Shown: positions 52,350 to 61,156 of the stretch, piece by piece
Numbering within the stretch: position 1 is the first letter of the stretch
How the letters are laid out: each line of letters starts with the position of its first letter
Assembly (NCBI GenBank): GCA_947494805.1
Contig: CANLWK010000003.1
Location: forward strand, 248,001-312,000
Direction: 5' to 3'
From: an uncultured Croceitalea sp.
Lineage (GTDB): Bacteria; Bacteroidota; Bacteroidia; Flavobacteriales; Flavobacteriaceae
DNA length: 64,000 bases
Translations under genes and position numbers: made by a program
Notes under the pieces: model-generated
Seen by the model: the letters and a program-made list of their open reading frames with translations, nothing else
Told to the model about the DNA's origin: nothing
Databases searched by the model: none

Positions 52350-53375
52350 CTAAAATTTAAAACTACTCATGAAATCTGCTATCAAAACCGGTACTGGATA
52401 TTTTGATGTTTCGGCCCAAGAAATACCCTGTTGTAGTATATTTTTTGTCTCTACTATCCAAAAAATGGTATGCAAGTGCTGGTGCGAAAGTTTATGAACA
52501 ATAGGCTTGACATTGTATTGCCGTACTTTCAAACCTTCTTGCGCTTCAAGATGGTCTTTTATTTCAACTATAGATGCGGGCCGCTGTGTTTCAAGAAGCG
52601 GAAATTGATACAGGTTTTGCCAAATTCCTTTAGCTGTTCGTTTTTCAAGAGTTGTCTTGTTATTCACATCCAAAAACACCAAATAATTGAAATAGCGGTT
52701 CTTGACCTTTGTCTTTTTCAATTTTACGGGTAGTTCATGAACGCGGTTCTCAGCCAGAGCCTTACAACCGTCATTAAAAGGGCAATGCAGACAATAGGGT
52801 TTTTTAGGAGCGCACTGTATGGCCCCAAACTCCATGATACCCTGATTGTAATCACGCATGTTTTCCGTCGTCATTACCTCTCTGGCCAAATTTTTAAAAT
52901 ACTTGATACCTTCGGTAGAATTTATGGGAATATCAACCCCGAAATATCGTGATAGCACCCGGTAGACATTGCCATCAACTACAGGTTCGGGTTCATTAAA
53001 ACAAATGGAAGCAATGGCACTGGCAGTATAGTCGCCAACACCTTTCAGCTTTATTAGTTCTTTATAGGTGTTCGGAAACTTACTGTTATAGTTTTCAACC
53101 ACCATTTTTGCCGTTTTGTGCATATTGCGGGCCCTCGAATAATAGCCCAGCCCTTGCCATAATTTCAGCACCTGTTCTTCATCGGCGGCCGCCATATCGT
53201 TTACCGTTGGAAAAGCTTTGATAAACTTCTCGTAGTAGGGCAGTCCCTGTGCCACCCTTGTTTGTTGCAACATTACCTCAGAAAGCCAAATTCTATAAGG
53301 GTCTTTGGTGTTTCGCCAAGGCAATCCACGCTTATTCTCAGCGTACCAATTCAAAATTATTTCAGAAAAAACCAT
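52350..53375 (-). CDS. mutY: A/G-specific adenine glycosylase MutY
   Basis: 341 residues. A HhH-GPD domain has the helix-hairpin-helix LIKLKGVGDYTASAIASI with the catalytic Asp in PVVDGNVYRVLSRYF. The 4Fe-4S cluster loop is CAPKKPYCLHCPFNDGC. A NUDIX-like C-terminal domain recognises 8-oxoG. The enzyme removes adenine mispaired with 8-oxoguanine. It is first in the mutY-ssb-gldE-gldD transcript and divergent from HU. Confidence 0.97.
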   Translation of the reverse strand: MVFSEIILNWYAENKRGLPWRNTKDPYRIWLSEVMLQQTRVAQGLPYYEKFIKAFPTVNDMAAADEEQVLKLWQGLGYYSRARNMHKTAKMVVENYNSKFPNTYKELIKLKGVGDYTASAIASICFNEPEPVVDGNVYRVLSRYFGVDIPINSTEGIKYFKNLAREVMTTENMRDYNQGIMEFGAIQCAPKKPYCLHCPFNDGCKALAENRVHELPVKLKKTKVKNRYFNYLVFLDVNNKTTLEKRTAKGIWQNLYQFPLLETQRPASIVEIKDHLEAQEGLKVRQYNVKPIVHKLSHQHLHTIFWIVETKNILQQGISWAETSKYPVPVLIADFMSSFKF

Positions 53376-53446
53376 GTAAGAAAATACTAACGGATCAAAC
53401 TATCAGTTTATATACTTAAAATTTAGGGCTTTATGCAAAACATTTA

Positions 53447-53454
53447 TATATTTG
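53447..53454 (+). promoter_or_regulatory. Bacteroidota -7 box upstream of the HU gene
   Basis: TATATTTG is an exact TAnnTTTG match 34 bases before the HU start; no clear -33 box. Confidence 0.5.
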
Positions 53455-53488
53455 CAAGCCTAAAAAAAACGAAAATATAAATAACAAG

Positions 53489-53779
53489 ATGACGAAAGCG
53501 GATATTGTATCTAAAATCTCAGAGAAGCTGGGTATTGAAAAAGGTGACGTTCAAGCAACGGTTGAATCGTTTATGGAAGAGGTGAAAACGTCCTTAGAGA
53601 ATGGTGATAATGTTTATTTAAGAGGTTTTGGTAGCTTTATCATAAAGACGAGAGCTGAAAAGACAGGAAGAAATATTTCTAAGAATACTACAATAAAGAT
53701 TCCTGCACACAATATTCCAGCATTTAAACCGGCGAAGGTTTTTGTGGAAGGAGTTAAGAGTAACGTACAGGTAAAATAA
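53489..53779 (+). CDS. HU/IHF family DNA-binding protein
   Basis: 96 residues: MTKADIVSKISEKLGIEKGD, RGFGSFIIKTRAEKTGRNISKNTTIKIPAHNIPAFKP is the HU-type DNA-binding arm. The protein bends DNA and helps organise the nucleoid. It is divergent from mutY, and a tiny basic gene follows 25 bases later. Confidence 0.95.
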   Translation: MTKADIVSKISEKLGIEKGDVQATVESFMEEVKTSLENGDNVYLRGFGSFIIKTRAEKTGRNISKNTTIKIPAHNIPAFKPAKVFVEGVKSNVQVK

Positions 53780-53804
53780 TAACTAACGAAAAAGCAACGC
53801 TAAT

Positions 53805-53894
53805 ATGCCGAGTGGAAAAAAAAGAAAAAGACATAAGGTAGCTACACACAAGCGTAAGAAACGCCGTAGAGCTAACCGACACAAGAAAAAGTAG
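53805..53894 (+). CDS. Extremely basic 29-residue peptide, ribosomal-protein-like
   Basis: MPSGKKRKRHKVATHKRKKR continues with RRANRHKKK, so about two thirds of the residues are Lys, Arg or His. The composition and length match small ribosomal proteins (Thx or bS22-like), and near-identical peptides occur at this place in related flavobacteria as far as I recall. It lies between the HU and RNase G genes, with a perfect terminator overlapping its stop. Confidence 0.8.
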   Translation: MPSGKKRKRHKVATHKRKKRRRANRHKKK

Positions 53895-53911
53895 TCTGTT
53901 GACTACTTTTT
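53886..53911 (+). terminator. Terminator overlapping the stop of the 29-aa gene
   Basis: A perfect 11-bp stem (AAAAAGTAGTC / GACTACTTTTT) with loop TGTT, and further T after it. It starts within the last codons of the basic peptide. Confidence 0.85.
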
Positions 53912-54026
53912 CATTTTTAATACGTTCATTGACATTACGGTTCAAAAAATAGAGTACTTGATCGGTGCAAACCGACCAACATATATGTTTAATCCATCCG
54001 CCATGGGCGGATAAAAATCGAAACAG

Positions 54027-55574
54027 GTGAACAGAGAATTAATCGTAAGATCTAGTTCTGATGCCGTCGATTTTGCCTTATTAAAAGATGGAAAACTTAT
54101 AGAGCTTCATAAAGAAGAGGACAACAATAGCTTTTCGGTTGGGGATATTTTCCTCGCCAAAATCAGAAAACCAGTTACGGGTCTAAATGCAGCCTTCGTA
54201 AATGTAGGTTATGAAAAAGATGCCTTTCTGCATTATCATGACCTTGGCCCACAGCTAGCCTCTATGTTAAAGTTCATTAAGCAAACTAGGACAGGGAAAC
54301 TACGAGATTTTTCCCTGAAAGACTTTCCATTTGAAAAAGATATTGATAAGAATGGCAGCATCAACGATGTAATCAAGGCCAATCAATCCTTATTGGTACA
54401 AATAGTAAAAGAACCCATCTCGACCAAAGGTCCAAGAATAAGCTCTGAGCTTTCTATTGCCGGCCGCTATTTGGTTATGGTACCTTTTTCTGATCGCGTC
54501 TCAGTTTCACAGAAAATTGAGAGTAACGAAGAAAAAAGTAGGCTAAAAAGACTTGTTAAAAGTATCAAGCCAAAAGGGTTCGGTGTTATCATTCGTACCG
54601 TTGCTGAAGGCAAAAAAGTCGCAGAACTCGACAAAGATTTACAAAACCTGCTGACCAAGTGGACAGCAATGTGCAAAACCTTGCACAAAGCCGAGCATCC
54701 CTCAAAAGTATTGGTAGAGCTGAACAGAGCTTCTTCTATACTCAGAGATGTGTTCAATGACTCATTTACGGGCATTCATGTTGATGATGAATCACTTTTT
54801 GACAACATCAAAGATTACGTGCTTGAAATAGCCCCGGCAAAAGAGTCTATCGTAAAACATTACAAAGGATCAGCTCCCATTTTTGAAAAATTCGGAATTG
54901 AACGTCAAATCAAGACTTCATTCGGACAAACGGCTTCAATGAGCAAAGGTGCATACCTTGTCATTGAACATACCGAAGCACTGCACGTTATTGACGTGAA
55001 TAGTGGTAACCGTTCGAACAAAGCCAAAAATCAAGAAGATACTGCACTCGAAGTTAACATGCTCGCAGCCACCGAAATTGCCAGACAATTACGGCTAAGG
55101 GACATGGGTGGTATTATTGTAGTTGATTTTATTGATATGACCCGAGGCGATCATCGCAGAAAATTGTTTGATCATTTGCGGGAAGAGATGAAAGACGATA
55201 GGGCAAAACACAAGATTTTGCCACCGAGCAAGTTTGGCTTGGTTCAAATAACCCGTCAGAGGGTTCGTCCCGAAATGAACATTAAAACCAGTGAAGAGAA
55301 TCCGAATGGTTCGGGCAAAGAGGTCGAAGCGCCAATTGTATTGATTGATAAAATCAATTTTGAGTTGGAAAAAATCCTGAAAGGGCCAAATAAAAATAAA
55401 GCGGTAACACTTAATATACATCCTTTTATCGCAGCATATTTGACCAAAGGACTTCCTTCAATTCGACAAAAATGGTATTTAGAGCATAAAAAGTGGGTTA
55501 AAATCCAACCCCGTGATGCCTACACCTATTTAGAATATCGATTCAAAGATAAGGAGGGTAAAACCTTACGATAA
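54027..55574 (+). CDS. rng: Rne/Rng-family ribonuclease (RNase G)
   Basis: 515 residues, starting at GTG (MNRELIVRSSSDAVDFALLK). An S1 domain lies at about 35-120. The catalytic core has HVIDVNSGNR and GGIIVVDFIDM, which include the Mg-binding Asp residues. There is no long C-terminal scaffold, so it is the short RNase G type. It processes 5' ends of rRNA and decays mRNA. Confidence 0.96.
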   Translation: MNRELIVRSSSDAVDFALLKDGKLIELHKEEDNNSFSVGDIFLAKIRKPVTGLNAAFVNVGYEKDAFLHYHDLGPQLASMLKFIKQTRTGKLRDFSLKDFPFEKDIDKNGSINDVIKANQSLLVQIVKEPISTKGPRISSELSIAGRYLVMVPFSDRVSVSQKIESNEEKSRLKRLVKSIKPKGFGVIIRTVAEGKKVAELDKDLQNLLTKWTAMCKTLHKAEHPSKVLVELNRASSILRDVFNDSFTGIHVDDESLFDNIKDYVLEIAPAKESIVKHYKGSAPIFEKFGIERQIKTSFGQTASMSKGAYLVIEHTEALHVIDVNSGNRSNKAKNQEDTALEVNMLAATEIARQLRLRDMGGIIVVDFIDMTRGDHRRKLFDHLREEMKDDRAKHKILPPSKFGLVQITRQRVRPEMNIKTSEENPNGSGKEVEAPIVLIDKINFELEKILKGPNKNKAVTLNIHPFIAAYLTKGLPSIRQKWYLEHKKWVKIQPRDAYTYLEYRFKDKEGKTLR

Positions 55575-55609
55575 AAAAAGCGACTTCAGCAGTGAGGTCG
55601 CTTTTTTTG
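55574..55609 (+). terminator. Rho-independent terminator of rng
   Basis: The stem AAAAAGCGAC / GTCGCTTTTT with a 10-base loop is followed by T's, immediately after the rng stop. Confidence 0.88.
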
Positions 55610-55667
55610 TTTGAGCCAACTTATGCTTTTTTTGTACATTGAGTCCCTTTCAGGAAACATCATTTTA

Positions 55668-56468
55668 ATGACCCATTGCCTTAACTGTTCTAAAACGGTA
55701 TCTAAAGACGCATCTTTTTGTTCTAATTGCGGAGCCAAAATCGTAAAAGAAAGAATTACATTAAAACGAATTCTATCAGAAGTTGTCGAAACTATTTTTG
55801 GCTGGGACAACAAATACTTCTTTACAGTAAGGTCATTGGTACTTAAACCACACGTGGTTCTAGAAGAATATGTTTCAGGGATACGAAAGCGATACGTACA
55901 TCCCTTTACTTTTCTGATTATCGGAGCGACCTTGATGCTTTTCTCTTTTACTTTCTTTTTAGATTATCTAATTGAAGGGCTCCAGGGTTTCAACGCTGAT
56001 GTCATATCATGGCTTGATCAGTATATTAAAAGTTCTGACGGAAGTATAAAAAACGGAAACAACCCGTTGGAAGATGTTCAAAATTCTCAAGAGGCCATAT
56101 TGCGATATTTCAATGTAATTACCATGGCTCTTATACCAGTGTATGCACTTTTCACCTACTTGATATACCGAAAAAAATACAACTACGCCGAGCATTTGGT
56201 TTTCAATTGTTATCTACAAGGAACAAGCATCTTACTAACTTTAATTGTTTTTTATATAAGCTTGGTAACGCACCCCATGGTATATATTACCACCTCTTAT
56301 ATTACCATATTGCTTTATCTATATACTTTTGGTAAGCTGCTCAAGCTCGGTGCAGGTCAATCAATTATTAAGCTATTGCTTTTTATTGTGGCTCTGATCA
56401 TATTCAATATCATAGCTTTGGCCATTCTTGTTGGTCTAGGTATTCTAATCACATATTTGAAGACTTGA
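55668..56468 (+). CDS. DUF3667 membrane protein
   Basis: About 266 residues. An N-terminal zinc-ribbon-like pair (CLNCSKTVSKDASFCSNCG) is followed by an amphipathic segment with RKRYVHPFTFLIIGATL and five predicted membrane helices. This is the Bacteroidota DUF3667 layout; the function is unknown. The start at 55668 (MTHCLNC) places the zinc ribbon at the N-terminus; the longer frame overlaps the terminator. It overlaps recX by one base. Confidence 0.85.
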   Translation: MTHCLNCSKTVSKDASFCSNCGAKIVKERITLKRILSEVVETIFGWDNKYFFTVRSLVLKPHVVLEEYVSGIRKRYVHPFTFLIIGATLMLFSFTFFLDYLIEGLQGFNADVISWLDQYIKSSDGSIKNGNNPLEDVQNSQEAILRYFNVITMALIPVYALFTYLIYRKKYNYAEHLVFNCYLQGTSILLTLIVFYISLVTHPMVYITTSYITILLYLYTFGKLLKLGAGQSIIKLLLFIVALIIFNIIALAILVGLGILITYLKT

Positions 56469-56941
56469 TGAACTATGTAAAAGCCTACTCTGTAACGGAA
56501 GCTACCCAAAAACTTGAATCGTACTGTGCCTATCAAGAGCGCTGCCATAAAGACGTGGTTCAAAAATTAAGGGGTATGCGAATGATTCCTGATGCGATTG
56601 ACCAAATCATAACACATCTCATCAGCGAGAACTATCTCAATGAGGAACGTTTTGCCCAAAGCTTTGCCAGAGGTAAATTCTCAATCAAAAAATGGGGCAA
56701 AAACCGTATTGTCAATGAACTGAAACAGCGTAATATTTCCAGATTCAATATTCAATCCGCATTAAAGGAAATTGACGACGAGCAATACCTTGATACCCTA
56801 AATACCCTAGCTCTAAAAAGGCTTTCTCAGTTGACCGAGACCAATATTCAAAAAAGACGAAGAAAATTAGCAGATTATTTGCTTTATCGTGGTTGGGAAA
56901 GTCATTTGGTGTATGCCAAACTTCAAGAGCTTGTCAAATAG
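56468..56941 (+). CDS. recX: RecX-family regulatory protein
   Basis: About 157 residues of three-helix repeats typical of RecX (ATQKLESYCAYQERCHKDVVQKL; YLNEERFAQSFARGKFSIKKWGKNRIVNELK; LADYLLYRGWESHLVYAKL). RecX binds RecA filaments and limits their activity. The start is the ATG that overlaps the DUF3667 stop (TGATG). recA is not in the window. Confidence 0.92.
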   Translation: MNYVKAYSVTEATQKLESYCAYQERCHKDVVQKLRGMRMIPDAIDQIITHLISENYLNEERFAQSFARGKFSIKKWGKNRIVNELKQRNISRFNIQSALKEIDDEQYLDTLNTLALKRLSQLTETNIQKRRRKLADYLLYRGWESHLVYAKLQELVK

Positions 56942-56953
56942 CCTAAGTTTGTG

Positions 56954-57817
56954 TCACACCCTTACCCTATTTGTTCGCACAATGGCTTTCTCATTCTTCC
57001 AATCAATCCATTTTTGACCCTTCATCCGTCGCATTAAGTTGTCAAAGTGGCGCATTATAAAAATATTGTACAATGCCTTGCCAAAGTTGCGGGGCTTTCT
57101 TGCAATGGCACGCAGGCTCATCGAAAAACCTGGGGTCAAATACTTCATATGGTGCCAGTATCCTTCAGGTATATAAACCACATTACCATGCTTCAATTCA
57201 GTAATGTAGCCTTTTGCATTTTTTAATGCAGGCCATTTGTCAAAATCCGGATTCGAAAAATCAATATCTTCTCGAACTATCAATGAATGTGGAATCTTAT
57301 ACAAATACTTTGTTTCGCTCTGAGGAAAAAGAATACATTGTTTTTTGCCTTCAAAGTGGAAATGAAAGATATTGGCCAGGTCAATGTCATAGTGCATAAA
57401 CGTATGTGAATCGCTTCCTCCGAAAAATAACATTGGCAAGCCTTTCATGAGGCTTATTCCAAAATCGGGATACTTAAAATCATTCTGTAGCACTGGGACT
57501 TCTTTGATGACATTCCACAAAAAAATACGAAACTTGGTCGGGCCCTGTTTCAACAAATCGATGTAATCGGCCATTTTCATTTTGGCGTGGGGCTCATTGA
57601 AACCCTCGTCATGTTTTACAGGCCTGTCATCATACAAGGGCACTTCTTTATCACCGGCAACTTGTTTGATATAATCTAAACTCCACTTATCATACGCGGG
57701 CCAATCTGTAATAAATTGCTCTATCACCACTGGTTTCTGTGGTTTGAAGTAGTTTTTGATGAACTGCTTTTTAGTAAGCATTTTCACCCTCGGAATTTGT
57801 TCAAGGTTAAGTCCCAA
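56954..57817 (-). CDS. Cupin-like (JmjC-type) Fe(II)/2-oxoglutarate oxygenase
   Basis: 287 residues of the cupin_8/JmjC family. Metal-ligand motif HYD (SHTFMHYDIDLANIFHFHFEGKKQCIL) and a second histidine in YIPEGYWHHMKYL are present. The N-terminal FIKNYFKPQKPVVIEQFITDWPA is the usual start. Related enzymes hydroxylate protein side chains, including ribosomal proteins. The target is unknown. It is convergent with recX. Confidence 0.85.
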   Translation of the reverse strand: MGLNLEQIPRVKMLTKKQFIKNYFKPQKPVVIEQFITDWPAYDKWSLDYIKQVAGDKEVPLYDDRPVKHDEGFNEPHAKMKMADYIDLLKQGPTKFRIFLWNVIKEVPVLQNDFKYPDFGISLMKGLPMLFFGGSDSHTFMHYDIDLANIFHFHFEGKKQCILFPQSETKYLYKIPHSLIVREDIDFSNPDFDKWPALKNAKGYITELKHGNVVYIPEGYWHHMKYLTPGFSMSLRAIARKPRNFGKALYNIFIMRHFDNLMRRMKGQKWIDWKNEKAIVRTNRVRV

Positions 57818-57868
57818 ATTATAAAACTTAGAAATTACTCAGCTGAGAATAAACGAAAGGTGGGGAAC

Positions 57869-58972
57869 CTATTCTTTATCAGCCACCATTTTAGCGTTCT
57901 GCTTTGCCAATTCATTACGGTCTATTTTGTGACCAGGTCGTGTCCACTTCGGTTTTTCACCCATAGATTGGTATTCTGAATCTTCGGCCTCAACCGTTTT
58001 TGGTTGCGAAATCTTGGTAAACGGTTTTTGCGGATTCAACCCAAGCATTTTAAACATCTCCATATCCTCATTCACATCAGGGTTGGGCGTTGTCAATAAC
58101 TTATCTCCCGCAAAAATAGAATTTGCCCCGGCAAAGAAGCACATGGCTTGCCCTTCTCTGCTCATTTCAGTCCGTCCTGCCGACAAGCGTACTTGCGTCT
58201 CAGGCATCACTATTCGGGTGGTCGCCACCATTCTAATCATATCCCAAATGGCAATAGGTTCTATATCTTCCATAGGCGTACCTTCAACGGCCACCAAAGC
58301 ATTAATAGGAACCGATTCTGGCTGAGGGTTCAATGAAGCTAATGCTACCAACATACCGGCACGGTCTTCTATCTTTTCACCCATACCAATGATACCGCCA
58401 CTACAAACCGTAACATTGCTCTTTCGAACGTTGTCAATAGTTTCTAACCGGTCTTCAAAAGCTCGTGTAGAAATTACATCTTTATAATAGTCTTCTGAGG
58501 TGTCCAAGTTATGGTTGTAAGCATAGAGTCCTGCTTCGGCCAAACGTTTGGCCTGGTTCTCGGTCAACATGCCAAGGGTACAGCAAACTTCCATATCCAG
58601 CTTGTTAATGGTACGTACCATTTCTAAAACGTCATCGAACTCAGGCCCGTCTTTCACGTTACGCCATGCGGCGCCCATGCATACTCTAGAACTACCTGAA
58701 GCCTTTGCACGAAGTGCCTGTGCTTTCACCTGTTGTACAGACATCAGGTCATTGCCTTCAATATCGGTATGGTAACGCGCCGCCTGCGGACAATAACCAC
58801 AATCTTCGGGGCACCCGCCTGTTTTAATGGATAATAGTGTTGATACCTGTACCGTGTTGGGATCATGGTATTTACGATGCACTGTTGCAGCATCATAAAG
58901 CAGCTCCATCAAGGGTTTGTTATAAATGGCTAAAATCTCTTCCTTGGTCCAGTTGTGTCTCTTCTCGGTCAT
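57869..58972 (-). CDS. bioB: Biotin synthase
   Basis: 367 residues, radical-SAM enzyme. The cluster motif CPEDCGYCPQ (CxxxCxxC) is near residue 54 and is followed by ARYHT. VCMGAAWRNVKDGPEFDDVL and YNHNLDTSEDYYKD are standard BioB. It inserts sulfur into dethiobiotin. The C-terminal end is about 30 residues longer than usual (KPKTVEAEDSEYQSMGEKPKW). It is separate from bioA, which is 4 kb away on the same strand. Confidence 0.97.
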   Translation of the reverse strand: MTEKRHNWTKEEILAIYNKPLMELLYDAATVHRKYHDPNTVQVSTLLSIKTGGCPEDCGYCPQAARYHTDIEGNDLMSVQQVKAQALRAKASGSSRVCMGAAWRNVKDGPEFDDVLEMVRTINKLDMEVCCTLGMLTENQAKRLAEAGLYAYNHNLDTSEDYYKDVISTRAFEDRLETIDNVRKSNVTVCSGGIIGMGEKIEDRAGMLVALASLNPQPESVPINALVAVEGTPMEDIEPIAIWDMIRMVATTRIVMPETQVRLSAGRTEMSREGQAMCFFAGANSIFAGDKLLTTPNPDVNEDMEMFKMLGLNPQKPFTKISQPKTVEAEDSEYQSMGEKPKWTRPGHKIDRNELAKQNAKMVADKE

Positions 58973-59032
58973 AAATCAAAAATAGGAAATTCAAAATTAG
59001 CCATTTATGGCAAAAATCATGTTCTACCAAAC

Positions 59033-59063
59033 AAAAAAACCGAAGTCGAATGACTTCGGTTTT
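59033..59063 (-). terminator. Rho-independent terminator of the flotillin operon
   Basis: A perfect 12-bp stem (AAAACCGAAGTC / GACTTCGGTTTT) with loop GAAT and seven T on the minus strand. It is 20 bases past the flotillin stop. Confidence 0.92.
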
Positions 59064-59083
59064 CCAAAGAACTGTGCAAACAG

Positions 59084-60517
59084 CTACTCGTCTGAGCCTT
59101 TGGGTTTGCTATTTTCAGTTTTGTCGGCTTTTAAATCATCCTCTAAAACGTCCTTTCCTTTAAGGTACTCTGGTAATTGCATGCCCGCCATATTGAACAT
59201 CTCTTGCAACGGTGGTACGGACTTGTACATGCCTGAAATAAAATTGGCAGTGGAGTTCTTTCCGTCTTCACCTTTAGTGCCAGAATCCCAAACAGTAACC
59301 TTGTCAATCTTGATGTTTTTGATGGCCTCAGCTTGTTTTTCAACCAGCTCGGGCAATTTATCTGCAATGAGCAATAGCACTGCGTCTTTAGGGTTGTCGC
59401 CTGCTGCCTGAACAATTTTGTCTAGACCTTCAGCCTGTTTGGTCAATACTTCAAAAATACCTTTTGCCTCGGCTTGGGCCTTGAACAGAATTGCATCTGC
59501 TTCACCCTTAGCCTTACGACGAATCATCTCAGCCTCGGCTTCAGCGTCAATTTCAACTTTTTTCTTATCAATTTCTGCAGGCACCACGATATCGGCCATT
59601 TGAGAGCTTCGCTCACGTTCAGCCCTCGCAAGTTCGGCATCTTTCTCAGCAGCATACGACTCTTCCAGTGCTTTTGCGGCCTGTACTTTTTCGGCTGCAA
59701 TAGCCGTACGTTCGGCTTCTGCTTCACGTTGACGACGCAATGAGTCCGAATTGGCCACGTTGATCTTTGCCACGTTTTCACCTTCGACAGCTTTCGCGTT
59801 GGCTGCAGCTACTTGCGTTCTTTGGTCTTGAACTGCATTGGCCTCTCCAATAGAACCATCTCTGTTCTTTTCGGCCACAGATTTACGGGCGGCATTGATG
59901 GCGTGTGCCGCGGCTTCTTTACCCAATGCTTCAATATAACCCGATTCATCAACAATATCGGTAATGTTTACGTTGATAAGCTTAAGGCCTACTTTTTTTA
60001 GTTCAGATTCTACACTTTGTGAAATATTGGACAAGAACTTATCCCTATCTGAATTGATCTCTTCAATATCCATTGACGCCACCACCAAACGTAACTGACC
60101 AAAAATGATTTCTTTGGCAAGGTCTTGCACTTCTTGCATACCCAGGCCCAAGAGACGCTCAGCAGCATTCTGCATTATCCCGGGCTCAGTAGAAATACCA
60201 ATAGTAAAGCGTGATGGTACATTGACACGGATGTTCTGCCTACTCAAAGCATTGGTCAAGTCGACCTCAATTGAGATTGGTGTCAAATCTAAAAACTCAT
60301 AGTCTTGAATAACCGGCCATACGAAAGCTGCACCGCCGTGAATACACTTAGCAGAGTTACCAGAGCCCACTTTACCATAGACCACAAGTATACGGTCAGA
60401 CGGACAGCGTTTATACCTTCTTATAAAAGATATAATAATGATAAAGAAAAATAATATGGCGAAGCCAATGGCCAGCAAAGTGGCCCCTCCGCCCAATTGT
60501 AACGAGATTATGCTCAT
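59084..60517 (-). CDS. Flotillin-like SPFH-domain protein
   Basis: 477 residues. One membrane helix at about 11-31 (LLAIGFAILFFFIIIISFI), then the SPFH/Band 7 domain (VVYGKVGSGNSAKCIHGGAAFVWPVIQDYEFLDLTPISIEVDL). A long Glu/Ala-rich coiled coil (about 230-350) and a C-terminal flotillin region follow. Flotillins organise membrane microdomains. The NfeD-like gene precedes it by 5 bases, the usual pairing. Confidence 0.93.
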   Translation of the reverse strand: MSIISLQLGGGATLLAIGFAILFFFIIIISFIRRYKRCPSDRILVVYGKVGSGNSAKCIHGGAAFVWPVIQDYEFLDLTPISIEVDLTNALSRQNIRVNVPSRFTIGISTEPGIMQNAAERLLGLGMQEVQDLAKEIIFGQLRLVVASMDIEEINSDRDKFLSNISQSVESELKKVGLKLINVNITDIVDESGYIEALGKEAAAHAINAARKSVAEKNRDGSIGEANAVQDQRTQVAAANAKAVEGENVAKINVANSDSLRRQREAEAERTAIAAEKVQAAKALEESYAAEKDAELARAERERSSQMADIVVPAEIDKKKVEIDAEAEAEMIRRKAKGEADAILFKAQAEAKGIFEVLTKQAEGLDKIVQAAGDNPKDAVLLLIADKLPELVEKQAEAIKNIKIDKVTVWDSGTKGEDGKNSTANFISGMYKSVPPLQEMFNMAGMQLPEYLKGKDVLEDDLKADKTENSKPKGSDE

Positions 60518-60522
60518 GTTGG

Positions 60523-61098
60523 TTATTTATTTAAAAGGTTAACAATTAATATTCCTGTATCGGTCACTTCTTTCACTTTTACCACATTGCCCTGTACCAA
60601 ATCTTTTTTTTCATCGGTCAGTGCCTGTAATTCACGAAGTGTGCCTTGAACGTTTACGCTCACTTTGCCAATACGGCTGCGATTTGCACCTATAGTGAGA
60701 TAAACTTCACCTATTTGATCCACCGCATTCTTTAGTTTAAGGGTTCCGCTACTTTGAAGTTTTGCCAAATAGTAGAACAAGGATGCCATTGCAAACATCA
60801 TTAGCAATCCACAGATTACCGAAATAACAATGGTAAGACCGGTTGACAATCCATTGTCGATACACGCTATTCCCGACCATCCAAAAATGGTCAAAAAACC
60901 CATTAAGTTCTTAAATGATAAAAACTGAAATCCAATTCCGGTATCGGCATCGACATCAGCATCCACATCGCCCATGTCTTCAACATCACCTCCTATTAGG
61001 GTCATGACCATAAGAATTAGTAGTATTATCGATCCTGCGATGGCTACAATCCAATAGATTTTCTCAAAAAGTGTAAGGGCGGCAAACCAGTTTTCCAT
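60523..61098 (-). CDS. NfeD-like membrane protein
   Basis: 191 residues: a membrane helix at about 14-36, an acidic segment (GGDVEDMGDVDADVDADTG), two more helices (about 62-78, 84-110), and a C-terminal OB fold (LKNAVDQIGEVYLTIGANRSRIGKVSVNVQG). This is the NfeD partner of flotillins; it is thought to aid flotillin or its protease partner. It is first in the two-gene operon. Confidence 0.88.
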   Translation of the reverse strand: MENWFAALTLFEKIYWIVAIAGSIILLILMVMTLIGGDVEDMGDVDADVDADTGIGFQFLSFKNLMGFLTIFGWSGIACIDNGLSTGLTIVISVICGLLMMFAMASLFYYLAKLQSSGTLKLKNAVDQIGEVYLTIGANRSRIGKVSVNVQGTLRELQALTDEKKDLVQGNVVKVKEVTDTGILIVNLLNK

Positions 61099-61156
61099 GG
61101 TGTAAAAAGTGTTGGTTAATAAAACATTTAAGATAAGACTTTAGTTAAAACAAAGT

